Source: Topomyia yanbarensis (lineage: Eukaryota > Arthropoda > Insecta > Diptera > Culicidae). From it: a DNA stretch of 64,000 nucleotides. The stretch spans positions 347,880,413 to 347,944,412 of the forward strand of contig NC_080672.1 in NCBI RefSeq assembly GCF_030247195.1, written 5' to 3'. A model generated the notes under the pieces. It was given only the letters and a program-made list of their open reading frames with translations. It did not search any database and was not told the origin of the DNA. Positions 44,601 to 55,507 of this stretch are shown one piece after another. A program made the position numbers and the translations under genes. Position 1 is the first letter of the stretch, and every line of letters begins with the position of its first letter.

Positions 44601-47600
44601 AAAGTTGATCGAAATCGTGTTATCCCGTAGCACGTGCACTTTTGTTTCATTTGGCAAACTCATTTCACTCCGCAACAATACAATATTGTTTGTGCACTGA
44701 TACGATATGGCTGATTGTGCGATAGGCACCAATCGGCTTGTAGGTAGATTTGACTGTTTCACTTGTGCGGGATGTGAAGACAAACTGTTTCATCGCCATT
44801 GATAGCTACCAGTTTTGTCCACAACTGGAATCATTTCGATTTGTTCGACTGTCAAGTTTCCTTGTAAACGGACTACAGGTCATTAATATGCTATGTACAT
44901 ACGGACGGCTTGATCTTTTCCTTTTCAATTTCCACGTAAGAGAAGAAAGTTGTGAGATTAAAAAAGACTGCGATCTGAACCTGAGGAAATAAAGCGAAGA
45001 CTCAATAAAGAAAAATATTTTAGGCTTACAGGGCAAAAACCAGGACAAATCAAGCGTTTTCCTCGACTTCCCAGGACACCAGGACAGTCATTGAAAAACC
45101 AGGACATGTCCTGGGAAACCAGGACGTATGGTCACCCTACAGTACCAGGTCATAATTTCGCTGAAACATTTATTGTAACTTTGCTCTCATTTCGTCAATT
45201 TTTGACCGATTTGGTTGAAACGGCTCGGAATCTCCGTGGAGTATTTCCGGTATCCAAGCGAGGTACACTCCTACAGCTCTCTCATCCTAGGTATGGCCGG
45301 TTCCGGATGGAATCAAATAAGGATATTTGACGCCATTTTGAAAACCAAGAGAGCGGTTTCCGTTTACCACAAAACAGTGACAACCATCATCACTATTGGT
45401 GTCATTTGAAAGGGGATGGTCAACAAAAGCCGAAAGTTGATGATTGACGCCATTTTGAAAACCAAGCTGACGATTTCCGGTTACAACAAAACGATGAAAA
45501 CCAACATCAATGAGGTGGTCAGTAGAAGACAGACAGTGCGCGCTGAAACTTTTATCCGCGCCGATTATTTACGAGCTCAAATATTCCCAATATGCTTGCT
45601 TTTGCCAAAAGAAGACAAACTACTAAGTTATATATTTTACTCAGTTTCCGATTACTCGCTTTTCTCTGTTGTGTTTATGTTGATGAAATCGCACGGAAAA
45701 AAATATTCCCAGATTCGTCAATAAAGTGCAATAAATGCTTGTAATACTTGTATGTGTGTGTGACACTAAAAGGCCTCTTACCGATATATCTACTGGAATC
45801 TGGTTGGACAGTACGTGACTCTCGATAGATAAGACTTTGCAAGGAATACTCCGTAGAGGATGACAGCACTGCATCAATAGCCAGGTAGAAAGCGAGCAGC
45901 TGGAACGAATCCAATATTCAACCGGTTGGATGAAACAAAGTAAAGTTGACCAACAGTAGAAACAGTGACTAAAATGTACTGCAATATGACGCGAAAATGA
46001 ACGATCTACCAAATACAAATTATTTGTATTTGGTTTAACGCAGATTTTGCGGAATTCCAGCTCTAGTATGAATATTCCCCACAATCTGATGACAATTGAA
46101 ATTAGGCATGGCTTACTATGATCGAACTAAAAAATAACTTTTTATTCTGACGAGATAGAAAGTTGGTGTCTTCGACAAAATTTTAGGAATGCTCATAGTG
46201 AAGAATTTTGTTGAAGAATTTGAGCTTGTAGGAGTAAAGGTTATCGATTTATAAGACTTTTTCTATGACAACCCTCTTAAATCTAGTTTTTTTATATAAC
46301 TTTTGACATTAAAAATGTCTTACTCCACTATCTGGGGCTAGGTGTCATTCTAAAATCTAAACTATCTCTCATGTAACGAAACTATGTAAGGTTTGCACGC
46401 TTATAACTCCGATATTACTAGATGGATTTTAATCATTCATACACCAACCGATTCAGAAACACCTAACTTAAATATTGGTAATAATTTAATATCTCCCCAA
46501 TAAAAGTAGACTTTTGGAAATTGGTAAAATTAAAAAGTTCACAAAAAACGGGAAAAATACCATTCGTGAGGCAGATTTCTCAGACACAGCCGTCAAAAGA
46601 GGGCAGCTTAGTTGCTCAATGAAACACGAAAAGTCATAAATAGAAGCAACGCATGTCCGTTTAAATCAGTTGTTGCTCTTATCCCACACGAGCAACGTCG
46701 TCTCCGGGCGATGCAATAAGCGCTATCGATTTTCGGTAACGTTGGCATTTGCACACACTCGCACCTAAGTGACTAAACCATATACGGTTAGTTTATAAAT
46801 AGAGGTGACGCGTACCCGTTTGAATCAGTTTTTGTTCTTATGTCGAACGGGTAAAATCATGGCTGCAGCGTCTGGGCACTACAGTAAGCGGTAGACGCTA
46901 TGCATTTTCGGCAGCGGTGGCCGTGTGCGGATTTGTCGGGTACCAGCATGGTGTCACAGAATGATTTGCAAAGTGGGTGGGCGGGGTGGTTTGGATTTAA
47001 TTCAATACGGTGTGTGCTGCTTAAGAGTGTTGCGTTTGAAAAAAATATATTTATTTTTATGCATGCGTGTGCGTTGTATCTTGTTAATCCATGTTTACGG
47101 CGCTTTGTAGCTGCGTAGGGTAAAGAGCCAATTGGTTTTCATGTTTCATATTTCGGTTATATGTTTTTTATCAGTAAGGCATCTGACAACGTGCTTCTGT
47201 AGTTATTGCACTGTTCAGCAGCGTAGTATTTTATATAGGAGAGTACACTCAGGTTTTTACGCGGATTTTGAAATTTACGCGGTTTTCATTAACGCGTTTT
47301 TTTTTTAAATTTACGCGGTTTTCATTTACACGGCCTGTATCCCCTGCGTGAAAAATCTGAGTGTAATTGCATCGGAAACAATCACATTCCCAGCAGAACT
47401 TTTTGTTTTCTAATTTCAAACACTTTTGTTTCGTACTGCACACAACGGAAAATTTTAAAACAGAACTTACCGTCCCAGCAGCAGTTGAAGCGGGTGTTCT
47501 TTTTCGATTCAAATTCAAGCCTTAAGCGTTACTGGACTTAAAATTGTTTTACCAGTTTAACCAGTCAGAATATCTGTCCTACCCTATGTATTTAAAACAC

Positions 47601-50600
47601 AGTTCTAATTGCGTTTTAAGGTATACAACAAGTACGGTTGGGTATACTAATTTAAATTTTAAAATAAATCTGTTTTAAATTATGAAACAAACCGCTGTAC
47701 TGAAGATATAATTATGTCAGTCCTATTACCACATAAAACACCTATATAACATAAAACGCTGCAGAATTGGTTTAATAATACAATGTTTACACTACAGAGT
47801 TATAACACGTTTTAATAATTAGCAACAAGAAAAATGTCACCAAGATAGCATAAAAACCCGTTTTAACTGGTAGTGCGAACGTTGCATAACAATGTAATTT
47901 ATCAAATAATTTCATTTTTCCATCACTAATCGATCAAGAAATACTTACACTTAAGATTGTTTACTTAAGTTCATTAGCACATTATTGAAAATTTAAATGG
48001 AAAATGAAATTTCATATTTTATGGAGAATCTGTATATTTCCGTTGGCGTGGGTTTCCTCATCACAGCTCTCAACATGAAACTTTTCTTTTGAATATATTT
48101 TCTGGACAGACAAGCCTATTTTTACTAGATGGATCAGCCAAATAATGCCAATCACCTAGTGAGATACTTGATTAATTAATAGATTACCGTTAAAAGACCT
48201 TCAATAAATTATGTTTTAATGGGGAGGGTATATAGCAAATTGTAACATAATGAAAACAGGCGAGTGAACAAGAACGTGTGTCGATATGTGTGATAGATAA
48301 AAAAGCTATATTTTTAATGTCACCGTGGTCGTGTCCTGTACACAACCCTTTAATTTTTTTTCATTGTGACTTTTCGTGCAAATGTTCAGCACAAATATAT
48401 AGGTATCAAAACTACATAATATTGTCGAAGACTGTATGTAAAAATACTCATTTGTTTCAAAGTTATTGAAGATTTTTACATTTTTTATACCAACTTCAAC
48501 TACGTATAAGAAAGAAAGGTGCAAACCAAAATGCACGAACAGGCACTTTTTTAACGCTCGATACTATGCACAATAAATCTAAGAAGGTTTGGTGCGTGGC
48601 ACTCCAGAATCCTATGAATAGGGAGCTTACTTTATCATGTTTTTTTTACTTTTTCCATACAAAAATCAGCAAAAAAAAATTTCTTAGATTTATTGTGCAT
48701 AGTTTAGAGAGTTAAAAAGTGCCTGTTCGTGAATTTTGGTTTGCACCTTTCTTTCTTATACATAGCCATGGATGAACTGTAATGCTTTTACCACACATTC
48801 CCAAATAGTATAGTAATCACCGCCACAGTCCCAATACCTACCAATGGATCCATCCTCTATACCTCTTATAAGCAAATCGTCACTTTCCCAGCAGATCCAA
48901 CTAGTTATCTATTTTTAGTACCAGTAGATCGCGTTCAGGCCTGAGATTTCATTATCACTGTATGCGTCCCATGAGTTAGCTCAGACACCGCCAGGCTTTG
49001 GTGGTGAATAGAGCTATAGGGAAGCATATGGAAGTCTGCCAGACGTATTCTTTAGCTCAAATGTCGTTGGTTCGAATCCTATTTTCAAGATGTAGCTTAT
49101 AAGAATGAAAAAACCCTTTTCGCGTGCTTTGCTATGTGGGAGATGATTGACATGTTAACTGGCTGTTCTTATGTTTTGATCTTCTTTACCGACCAAACGC
49201 AGTTAGTCGTATATAATGTAAACGTGCTATGAATATCGTATACCATGTGAATGACAACTCTATGAGAACGATTTTTTTAACCCTTTTTCGCCAAATCTTT
49301 TCTAGCCCATATAGGGTTCCAAAACTATCTTTCCTTCAACCTGTTGGGGTAAAGAAAAACGAAAAACTTGCTCTGATCACGATGGGTGGGTTTCTTGCAG
49401 AGCGAGAAGCTGCTCAATTTACGATTAATACAATTATCCTAGATTTTTTACAATCGTCCAATTGGTTGGAAGCCGAAAATAGTTGAAATTGATAGGTTTC
49501 ACCTGTTTCCAGTAATATTTCAAGACAACTCGTGGGTCGTGGAATAAAGTTCCGCCTTTTTGCCTTTCTCAATAGAAAGGTACATATATCAATTGCTCTG
49601 AAAATCGACATTTTAACCGAGACCCGGAGGGCCGATTCAGTTCGTCTAGCATGGCAAATGTCTGTGTGTATGTATGTGCATCTGTGTGTCTTACCAAAAA
49701 TGTCAGTCACTTTTCTCAAAGATGGCTGAACAGATTTTCACAAACTTAGTCTAAAATGAAAGGTACAAGGTTCCATGAGCTGGTTTTGAAATTTTAATAG
49801 ATCTGACTTCCGATTTCGGAATTACAGGGTGAGTGATGGCGAAAATTTTTCAATGAAGAAAGGCATTTTTTCAAAGATCTGACCACAATTGCTTGGATTA
49901 GGCTATAACATTTCATTCCGATCCGACTTCCGGTTCCGGAGTTACGGGTTGTGGCGTGCGGTCCCATAGAAAATTATAATTCCAACCTATACCGTGATGA
50001 ATACAAAAAGTTGAACATTTCGCTTAAGTGTGTGAAACACCTTTCATTTGCAATTGTAGGTCACTGACGGCCAACCGAGGTCTCGTTGACCATATTGACC
50101 ACCATCCCACGGTCCCGGAAGTGCCCCGGAAAAGTTCGCTAAACCCGCTAGACGAGAACAAGTTTTTCAAGCTGGATTTTTGAATCGCCCTTTTTTAACG
50201 CGGATTTTTAAATTGACTCTTTCTCTATTTTCCAGTGGACATGGGTAAAGCGTAGCTGGTAAATCGATAACCTGGTAAGCAGCTCACCTAGTCTCGATTC
50301 CCAACCTTACCCATGAGGTTTGAGATTTTCCAAAAAGATTTTTTTCTAACCTGAAGGCAAATAATGCTATCTATACTCTATACTTTCTACAATAACAGTT
50401 TCACGCGCGTCGTTTGTTCCCCTCTCCTGGCTGCATACAACCCAGAAGATCTTCATTAATGTGGATTTATCTCAAAGCGAAACTAATCCAGTCTGCAACC
50501 GCTAACCGCTGTCAAAATGTTTGAACAGAAAGAGCTCAGTGCTAGAACCCTACCCAGTCCCGGGATCAAGCATAAACGGCACAACGCGGTACGTACCTCG

Positions 50601-52511
50601 GTTGGCACCACGAGTAGGTTAGAAATCGGAGTTCTCCATCAGAGGTGAATGGCGACATAGTGTGGTCTCATGTTGCACAATAATACTGCTTTGCCAACCT
50701 CTATTCCGCTTCCAGAACAATTTTAAATTTGGAACTCGTAACATCGAAGCTAATTTTTTAGTTACGAAAGTTCCAAAAAATGTTTTATTGCAATGAATAT
50801 AGATTTTGTGGATAAGCAACAATCCAGAAACTTCACTAGGTCACTGCGTTATGGTCTGTAAAAAAAATAGATCAAACATCAGAAATGAGCTAAAACCTTC
50901 CAGTGAAACATAATAATTAAATGACAACGCCGTGCAATTGATGCATTTATCTTCAAGTTACATGCTTGTAAATATGGAATAAAATTGCTTAAAATTGAAT
51001 TCGAGACGGGGTGTAATGGAAAACATCTCATATCTCCGAAATTTCTACATTAGGCAGTATTAAATATTTGTGGGAGCAACCATTCTTCCATCAAATCGAA
51101 GAGAAAAAATGAATTAACGCGGTCGCAAAAGGTCGCCAGATACGAGTTTGAGGAGACACATAATTCTATCCCGTTCAGTGTGATTGCCATTTAAAATCTT
51201 CGTTCAATGGAACAATGAGAAATTGAAAGAGCTACCCTGTGCTTCAGTAAATCCACACAAAACAATCTGGCATCGGTGACTGCACCGTCTCGATCTCAAC
51301 GTTGTGAGTAGGTATGTAGACGCAACAGTCATTCACAAAAGACTTCTGAGGATATGCGGATGAATTTTAGAGATATTTGTCATGGTGGAATATTTCTGCG
51401 TCAGCTCTTTCGGAATCTTTCAAATACTAATTGATCCGAGGAAGATATGGTCTGACAGAGTTCATTGTGTATGATTTTAAAGGGGATTTGAAACATCGAT
51501 GACCAATCTTGTTCGACATACATTATACCACCAACAGGGTCTTCTTAGGAAATAATCTGTATGTACGGGCTTAGAATCCGGCGCTATTTTCACTCGATAA
51601 CGATCAAACATCGGATGCTATCGGTTTTCTTAGCCACTGGAGCGAGGATTATATAAAACCTTTATCAGTGCATTTTTGTTTCACTCTCATGCGCAAAAAG
51701 GTGAGTGAGTAATGTCTAGGACATAATCGAAATGTCGTGACGGCACATGGACCGGTAACTCAAATCTGATGATGTTAATGTAATCAACAATCAACGAACC
51801 AGGTCACAGCTTTTAAAAATATGTCTCCTCAGTACACTGGTCTTCATATACAGTCTCCTGAATAGATACTCCGTCCTTCGCCTTCAAACGTTTAGCGTCA
51901 ACTGATTTCATGAATAAATAGTTGAAGATTTGCAACTGGAATTTACAGATCCCTTAATAAATTAGCTTAGCTCAAAAACCACCAGATAATCATAAAATCA
52001 TATCAAACTTACTTATTGATCCATTCCAGGTTCCCGCATTACAAAAGTATAACAACCCACCAGATCAGGACAACGCCCGCAAAGAGGTGGACAATTTCCC
52101 GTCCAACATCTACAGCAAGTATGATAATGTCCAGAAAAAGGTTAAGGATTGGTTCGATGTAAGTAGTTGTTGACAGTTTAGTGTGCCGTTTCTACCTAAC
52201 TGAATTATATTTCGAACTAGACCGAACCGCTACTCGACCACATCCACGAGTCGGACAAGTACGGAAATCAAGGAGATCAGTTTTACTTCATCACCAAACC
52301 CTTGGTACAGCTGACTCAAAAAGTAGCAATTTTAACCAACAAGGTCTTTGCGGTAAGTTGATCGCAGATCCCGCCCAGAAGACGTATTGATAATAATAAA
52401 TTGCATTGATATACTCCACAGGCCCCACGTGATTTGTTCCGGAAAGCGAACAGAAACGTTTCGGAAAAACTGAACAACTTCGGTGGTAGTTTAGTTGGAC
52501 TGAGGAAATAG
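41692..52511 (+). CDS. Secreted cysteine-free protein of unknown function, four exons
   Basis: Coding exons are 41692-41880, 52030-52158, 52221-52352 and 52422-52511. All junctions are phase 0 with GTAAGT donors and AG acceptors, giving 63+43+44+29 = 179 residues. The N-terminus (MMMRSQLLISLVMITLMLRT) is a signal peptide, with cleavage likely near VNC-APLG. The mature part, about 154 residues, has no cysteine, is rich in Lys, Asp and Asn, and looks helical (QKKVKDWFD, LTQKVAILTNKVF, SEKLNNFGG), with one N-glycosylation sequon (NVS). I know no named domain for it. Three adjacent ATGs offer starts; I took the first. Intron 1 is 10,149 bp of transposons, introns 2 and 3 only 62 and 69 bp. A possible AATAAA lies at 52869-52874. 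A signal-peptide exon of similar design follows at 53287, suggesting a tandem family. Confidence 0.82.
42962..45139. mobile_element. TIR element (2.2 kb) in intron 1
   Basis: TAGGGTGACCATA at 42962 is mirrored by TATGGTCACCCTA ending at 45139. CAGTACC flanks both sides (42955-42961 and 45140-45146). The AGGGTGACCATAT end and a 7-8 bp duplication are hAT-like. Near both ends sit multiples of CCAGGACA. The cargo includes a LINE ORF1 fragment on the minus strand; no transposase was recognised. Confidence 0.75.
43690..44663 (-). pseudogene. LINE ORF1 with RRM-like region and CCHC knuckle, broken
   Basis: Start ATG at 44661-44663. The frame has a stop at about 44493-44495, then runs into 44429-44094: VDVRIHHLSPRTKKDDIKQI, then GEVESI, then FFTGIPNTVRIMRMRV, an RRM-like fold seen in several LINE ORF1 proteins. 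It continues into the zinc knuckle C-stop-FCNHTAHYRKTC, whose second residue is a stop codon. The spacing CX2CX4HX4C is otherwise intact. A Thr/Lys/Asn-rich tail follows. The protein would bind LINE RNA. The same family leaves its tail at 195-425. It sits within the TIR element of intron 1, antisense to the host gene. ORF2 is absent. Confidence 0.75.
45147..46320. repeat. Intron 1: old repeat with internal duplication
   Basis: TGACGCCATTTTGAAAACCA occurs at about 45330 and again at 45447 in similar surroundings (GGTTTCCGTTTACCAC and CGATTTCCGGTTACAAC), a short tandem duplication inside a decayed repeat. Beyond 45560 nothing is recognised. Confidence 0.45.
46321..46840 (+). repeat. Dispersed repeat, partner of 60250-60735
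   Basis: Shared blocks in the same order are GTGTCATTCTAAAATCTAAA, GAAACTATGTAAGGTTTGCA, TGGATTTTAATCATTCATAC and GCGCTATCGATTTTCGG. Inside this copy the segment TAAATAGA(A/G)G(C/T)(A/G)ACGCxT.CCGTTT.AATCAGTT occurs twice, near 46638 and 46797, a tandem duplication of about 160 bp. Confidence 0.65.
47245..47363. mobile_element. Short TIR element (about 119 bp)
   Basis: TACACTCAGGTTTTTACGC near 47245 is mirrored by GCGTGAAAAATCTGAGTGTA near 47345-47364. The inside repeats TTTACGCGGTTTTCATT twice. Confidence 0.55.
47580..48360 (+). repeat. Dispersed repeat, partner of 4230-5003
   Basis: Same block order as the copy at 4230-5003 (AAGAAATACTTACACTTAAG, AAGTTCATTAGCACATTATT, GGGGAGGGTATATAGCAAAT, TTTTTAATGTCACCGTGG). 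Located in intron 1 of the secreted-protein gene. Confidence 0.6.
48507..48758. mobile_element. TA-flanked MITE with 80-bp arms
   Basis: TAAGAAAGAAAGGTGCAAAC at 48507 is mirrored to 48758, and the arms continue for about 80 bp (CGAACAGGCACTTTTT, TATGCACAATAAATCTAAG) with few mismatches. TA lies on both sides (48505-48506, 48759-48760). No coding capacity; Tc1/mariner-like by target. Confidence 0.8.
49066..49086 (+). promoter_or_regulatory. Isolated Pol III B-box-like sequence
   Basis: GGTTCGAATCC fits the Pol III B box, but a well-spaced A box and cloverleaf are not seen, so a decayed tRNA-derived SINE is the most that can be said. Confidence 0.25.
49273..49490 (+). repeat. Dispersed repeat, partner of 2774-3010
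   Basis: See the copy at 2774; here GGGTTCCAAAACTATCTTTC, TGTTGGGGTAAAGAAA and ATCGTCCAATTGGTTGGAAG. Confidence 0.45.
49556..50160 (+). repeat. 'GCCTTTCxxATAGAAAGG' repeat, copy 2
   Basis: TTTGCCTTTCTCAATAGAAA, GACCCGGAGGGCCGATTC, GTGTGTATGTATGTGCATC and CCGGTTCCGGAGTTACGGG follow in the order seen in copy 1. Confidence 0.6.
50241..50314 (+). repeat. tRNA-like element, possible SINE head
   Basis: ATGGGTAAG at 50241-50249 pairs with CTTACCCAT at 50306-50314 as an acceptor-like stem. TAGCTGGTAAATCG (A-box-like) and GTCTCGATTCC (B-box-like) fall in between at tRNA spacing, total 74 nt. The T arm and anticodon arm do not fold cleanly, so this is better read as a tRNA-derived SINE than a working tRNA gene. 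Confidence 0.4.
50315..52029. other. End of intron 1; no further feature recognised
   Basis: Unique-looking intron sequence, ending in the acceptor CCATTCCAG at 52021-52029. Confidence 0.5.
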
Positions 52512-53286
52512 CTGGAAGAGATCTGGTCACAAGTTTATGTAGCTTAAGAAACCTTGACTGACTGATGATGGTGCAAGTTTTACATTGCTTGTTTAGTATA
52601 TGTATAAGGTGTAGCAAAAATTCACGATGGGACGACCCCACTGACTGGTAGGAGGAACAAAAACCGGTCATGCAATCGAGGTTAACGGCGGCTTTCGCAC
52701 GAAACCAAAAAAGTTCATGATCAAAGCGAGAGGAGATATCAAACGTGCGAAAAGAAGGAGCTAGTTATGATTATTTTTCGAATCAAATTCATCTGCATAA
52801 TGAATTTCCGTTAGTTTCAAAACAAACAGACTGCTGTTCAATAGTGTAATTGTATAAGAGCAAGGAGAAATAAAAGAAACCCATCTCTGAGCAGGGAGTT
52901 TGAACAATCGAAAACGTTAAAAATGATGTCAAGTCTGCATTAGTGTGTTTTTATTTTTATTTTGTTTCCATAATGCATCTCGATCGATTCGCACCGGTAA
53001 GTTCAAATGCGCTTGTGTTGCTCGATTGGGTGAACCGGTGATGCTGGGGCAGGCATATGTACCTATTAGATAATCCAGTGACACTGTTCCAACACCATGA
53101 ACGCACTTTTCGGCAGCTCTATACAGGTGTATTGTATCTCGGAGAGGTCCAACCGATCTGGTCAAAATTTTGACCATCGCCACCAGTCCAACTCGGGTGA
53201 TTGTGCATTGCGCTTCGTATGACAAAACTAGTTTAGGTGTTGAAAGTTTGCTTCAGATAGTTACGAGTTGTGAAAAATTTAAAGCA
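52512..53286. other. Intergenic region between the two secreted-protein genes
   Basis: Holds the putative 3' UTR and AATAAA (52869-52874) of the upstream gene and the presumed promoter of the downstream exon. No TATA box stands out. Confidence 0.45.
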
Positions 53287-53436
53287 ATGTTGTTCCGACC
53301 GAGTGCTGAAATTGTTCTCTTACTTAGCATTACATTATTAAGCTGTAAATCGGTGCAATGTAGACCACAGGAAAATGACGCGCAGCGAAGGGAAAGTAAT
53401 GATTTGACGAAAGAAACTCAGATAGGAGAATCAAAG
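53287..53436 (+). CDS. Secreted protein, first coding exon only (partial)
   Basis: ATG at 53287 opens a 50-codon exon ending at the donor AAAG|GTGAGT (53436/53437), phase 0. The product begins with a clear signal peptide (MLFRPSAEIVLLLSITLLSC, likely cleaved near VQC-RPQE), followed by a short hydrophilic stretch (QENDAQRRESNDLTKET). The preceding gene on the same strand also has a signal-peptide exon that ends in phase 0 after a similar length and ends in I-G-x-E/S-type residues, so the two could be tandem paralogs. No further exon was found downstream within the window; intron 1 may be long here as well. Function unknown. Confidence 0.6.
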
Positions 53437-53579
53437 GTGAGTTGGGATGAATGGGGTCAATCCGCACGCATTGTGCAATAATTGTTGTGATTGAGTAAAG
53501 GAGTAGATGTTTCCTAGAGTCTAAACTCAGGTGGAGAAAAATCGTTGTCACCCGGTTGCTTCGTCGCATAAATTAAATC

Positions 53580-53690
53580 ATAAGCCAATTGGTCGGTGTT
53601 TAGTCGGACCGGACTAAGTGACATGATATTGATTTCGAGCAAAACGATTTTAAAGTTTGAATCGCAGCATCCTTTACGGTATAATTCGAA
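53580..53690 (+). repeat. Half element related to the MITE at 55508-55775
   Basis: CCAATTGGTCGGTGTTTAGT, then CGGACCGGACTAAGTGAC and TTTGAATCGCAGCATCCTTT, match the reverse of 55680-55775. Confidence 0.6.
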
Positions 53691-53699
53691 ACTATTGTT

Positions 53700-54641
53700 T
53701 ACCACAATTCTTGCTTATTATAACAAATTTCAAATCTGGCAATAGTCCAATGTAGCAGAAGAAATTTTCTATCCAGTTCAATCATTATCTCATTTTTTTA
53801 AATTTAACTTAACACCGATCTAATTGCTACGACTACACAGTATTGGAAAAAAGAAATTAATATTAACCGTACTTCGAGTAAGCCGTAAGAACATCGGAGA
53901 AATAATCAAGTATCAGAAGAATCTTACAAATTTAGTAAAGACAAAATGAATAGATTCCAATTTCGAATAATTAGAAAAGCCACCGATTATCAATTCAACA
54001 CAAATATTGACGTAGAACACGACGGATGTTCCAAAACTTCACAAAATGTGGTTTCTTGATATTGAGCCTCCAGTCGTAAGCCTCCTTTGATGCTAGCAGC
54101 CTGCGCATTTTACTCGTTTGCACACAGTCAGCGAATGCGAATGGTTCTCTGCAGAACATAATTTTACTAGTCCAATTCGGCATAATAACGCGTTCGGCCT
54201 AATGGCATTCGGCAAAACAACACTCGACCTAACGGCTATCAACCTAATGACCAAGCGTCTTTATTTAAGCAATCTAAGAAAAGTTTTTGTGCAAGTCTCG
54301 CGCATTCACAGTTCTTGAAGTTGAGTGATCATTCTCCAAACTGGCCACCCAAAATAGGTCATTTCCAACTTCAATGGAATATTATTTTTTGGTTGAATTT
54401 ACTGTAGCAAAATCAACTCTAGATGAACTTAGCAAAACAAATTTTTTTTGACAAAAATATTACCCTTTCAAGTCGGTTTAAAAAATTATTGCGGACGACC
54501 CAATTGACCGATATTAAGGAGAAGCAAAAAAGTTGTCAAAAGATTCAAGTTCATCGTATTTTATTTGTGATCTTTTCATTTCTATTTATTGTTTTATGGA
54601 TTGTTTATAAGAACACGGAAAAACTTAATTTAATCCACCTA
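53700..54641. other. No gene; short TTCGGCxTAATGGC repeats at 54175-54255
   Basis: AT-rich. CGGCCTAATGGCATTCGGC with decayed neighbours (CGACCTAACGGCTATC, CAACCTAATGACC) forms a small minisatellite. Confidence 0.4.
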
Positions 54642-54649
54642 GTGGTGCA

Positions 54650-54746
54650 TAGAGGTGTGCGCCGCGCCACGCCGATGATTGCAGGTAAATATAGATAGCA
54701 CGCCGCCGATTTTTACCTGAAATCGGCGGCGCGACGCACACCTCTA
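54650..54746. mobile_element. hAT-like MITE, carrying a second MITE at its end
   Basis: TAGAGGTGTGCGCCGCGCC at 54650 is mirrored by GGCGCGACGCACACCTCTA ending at 54746. The flanks GTGGTGCA (54642-54649) and GTGGTACA (54998-55005) are an 8-bp duplication with one change, but only once the 247-bp element 54747-54993 plus one TCTA is set aside. Confidence 0.75.
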
Positions 54747-54993
54747 CTGCCCATAACAGCATAAGAGTCCCATGTTGAAAAACAGCAAGCCGAGAAAAAC
54801 GCTGTTCAAGATTGTCCCATCCATTGAGCCAAATGGATGGGACAACCATGTTTTGGTATTTTTTTTATATTTTCTGAACAAACCCGGTAATCTTATTTGT
54901 GCAGTGTGATTCAGTGGTGATACAGAATACAATCCAACGGATAACTCATTTTCGACAAAAATCCACATGGGACTCTTATGCGTTTATGGGCAG
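54747..54993. mobile_element. MITE with CTGCCCATAA ends
   Basis: CTGCCCATAACAGCATAAGA at 54747 is mirrored by TCTTATGCGTTTATGGGCAG ending at 54993, and the arms continue to GTCCCATGT. TCTA occurs on both sides (54743-54746, 54994-54997). A 3-bp CTA duplication would suit PIF/Harbinger; this is inference. An internal hairpin GTCCCATCCATTGAGCCAA lies near 54817. Confidence 0.75.
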
Positions 54994-55059
54994 TCTAGTG
55001 GTACAATTTAGCTTTTCTCATTTCTCCAAACTATGAGTCTACGGCTGGCTATGTTCAAT

Positions 55060-55500
55060 ATAATTGTGGAAATGTCAATTACCCGCTATCCACGAACTTG
55101 ATACGTATCGACGGTGAATCACTTGAAACAAAAAATATCTTTAATTTGCACCCATTTTAATACATTTTGCATCATTTTGATAATGTTGGTAGTGGCATGA
55201 CAGTTGTACCAGTTTAAATGATAAATTGGCCGCACTTTTCAACCCGTAACTTCGGAACCGGAATCCCGATCGAACCGGAATCGATAGCAGCCAATGGGAA
55301 GGTTTTACCTTTCATTCAAGAGTAAGATTGTTCAAATCGGTCCAGCTATATCTCAGAAACAGAGGAAATATTATTTTTCACAGACACACATACACACAAA
55401 TACTTTCTATATTGTCGAACTGAGTCGAATGGTATATAGGACTCGGATCTCTGGACCTCGGTTAAAAAGTCGATGATTGGAGCGATTCCATAACTTTTTA
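55060..55500 (-). repeat. 'GCCTTTCxxATAGAAAGG' repeat, copy 3
   Basis: On the minus strand: CCGAGGTCCAGAGATCCG, the GTGTGTATGTGTGTCTGTG stretch and GGTTCCGAAGTTACGGGTTG, in the order of copies 1, 2 and 4. Confidence 0.6.
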
Positions 55501-55507
55501 TATACGA

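Noticed and set aside
49066..49086. Possible tRNA gene
   Set aside because: Only a B-box-like sequence; no cloverleaf or A box at proper distance.
53995..54698. Short ORFs downstream of the second secreted-protein exon as its later exons
   Set aside because: None has an acceptor in phase 0 or resembles exons 2-4 of the first gene; one overlaps a MITE.
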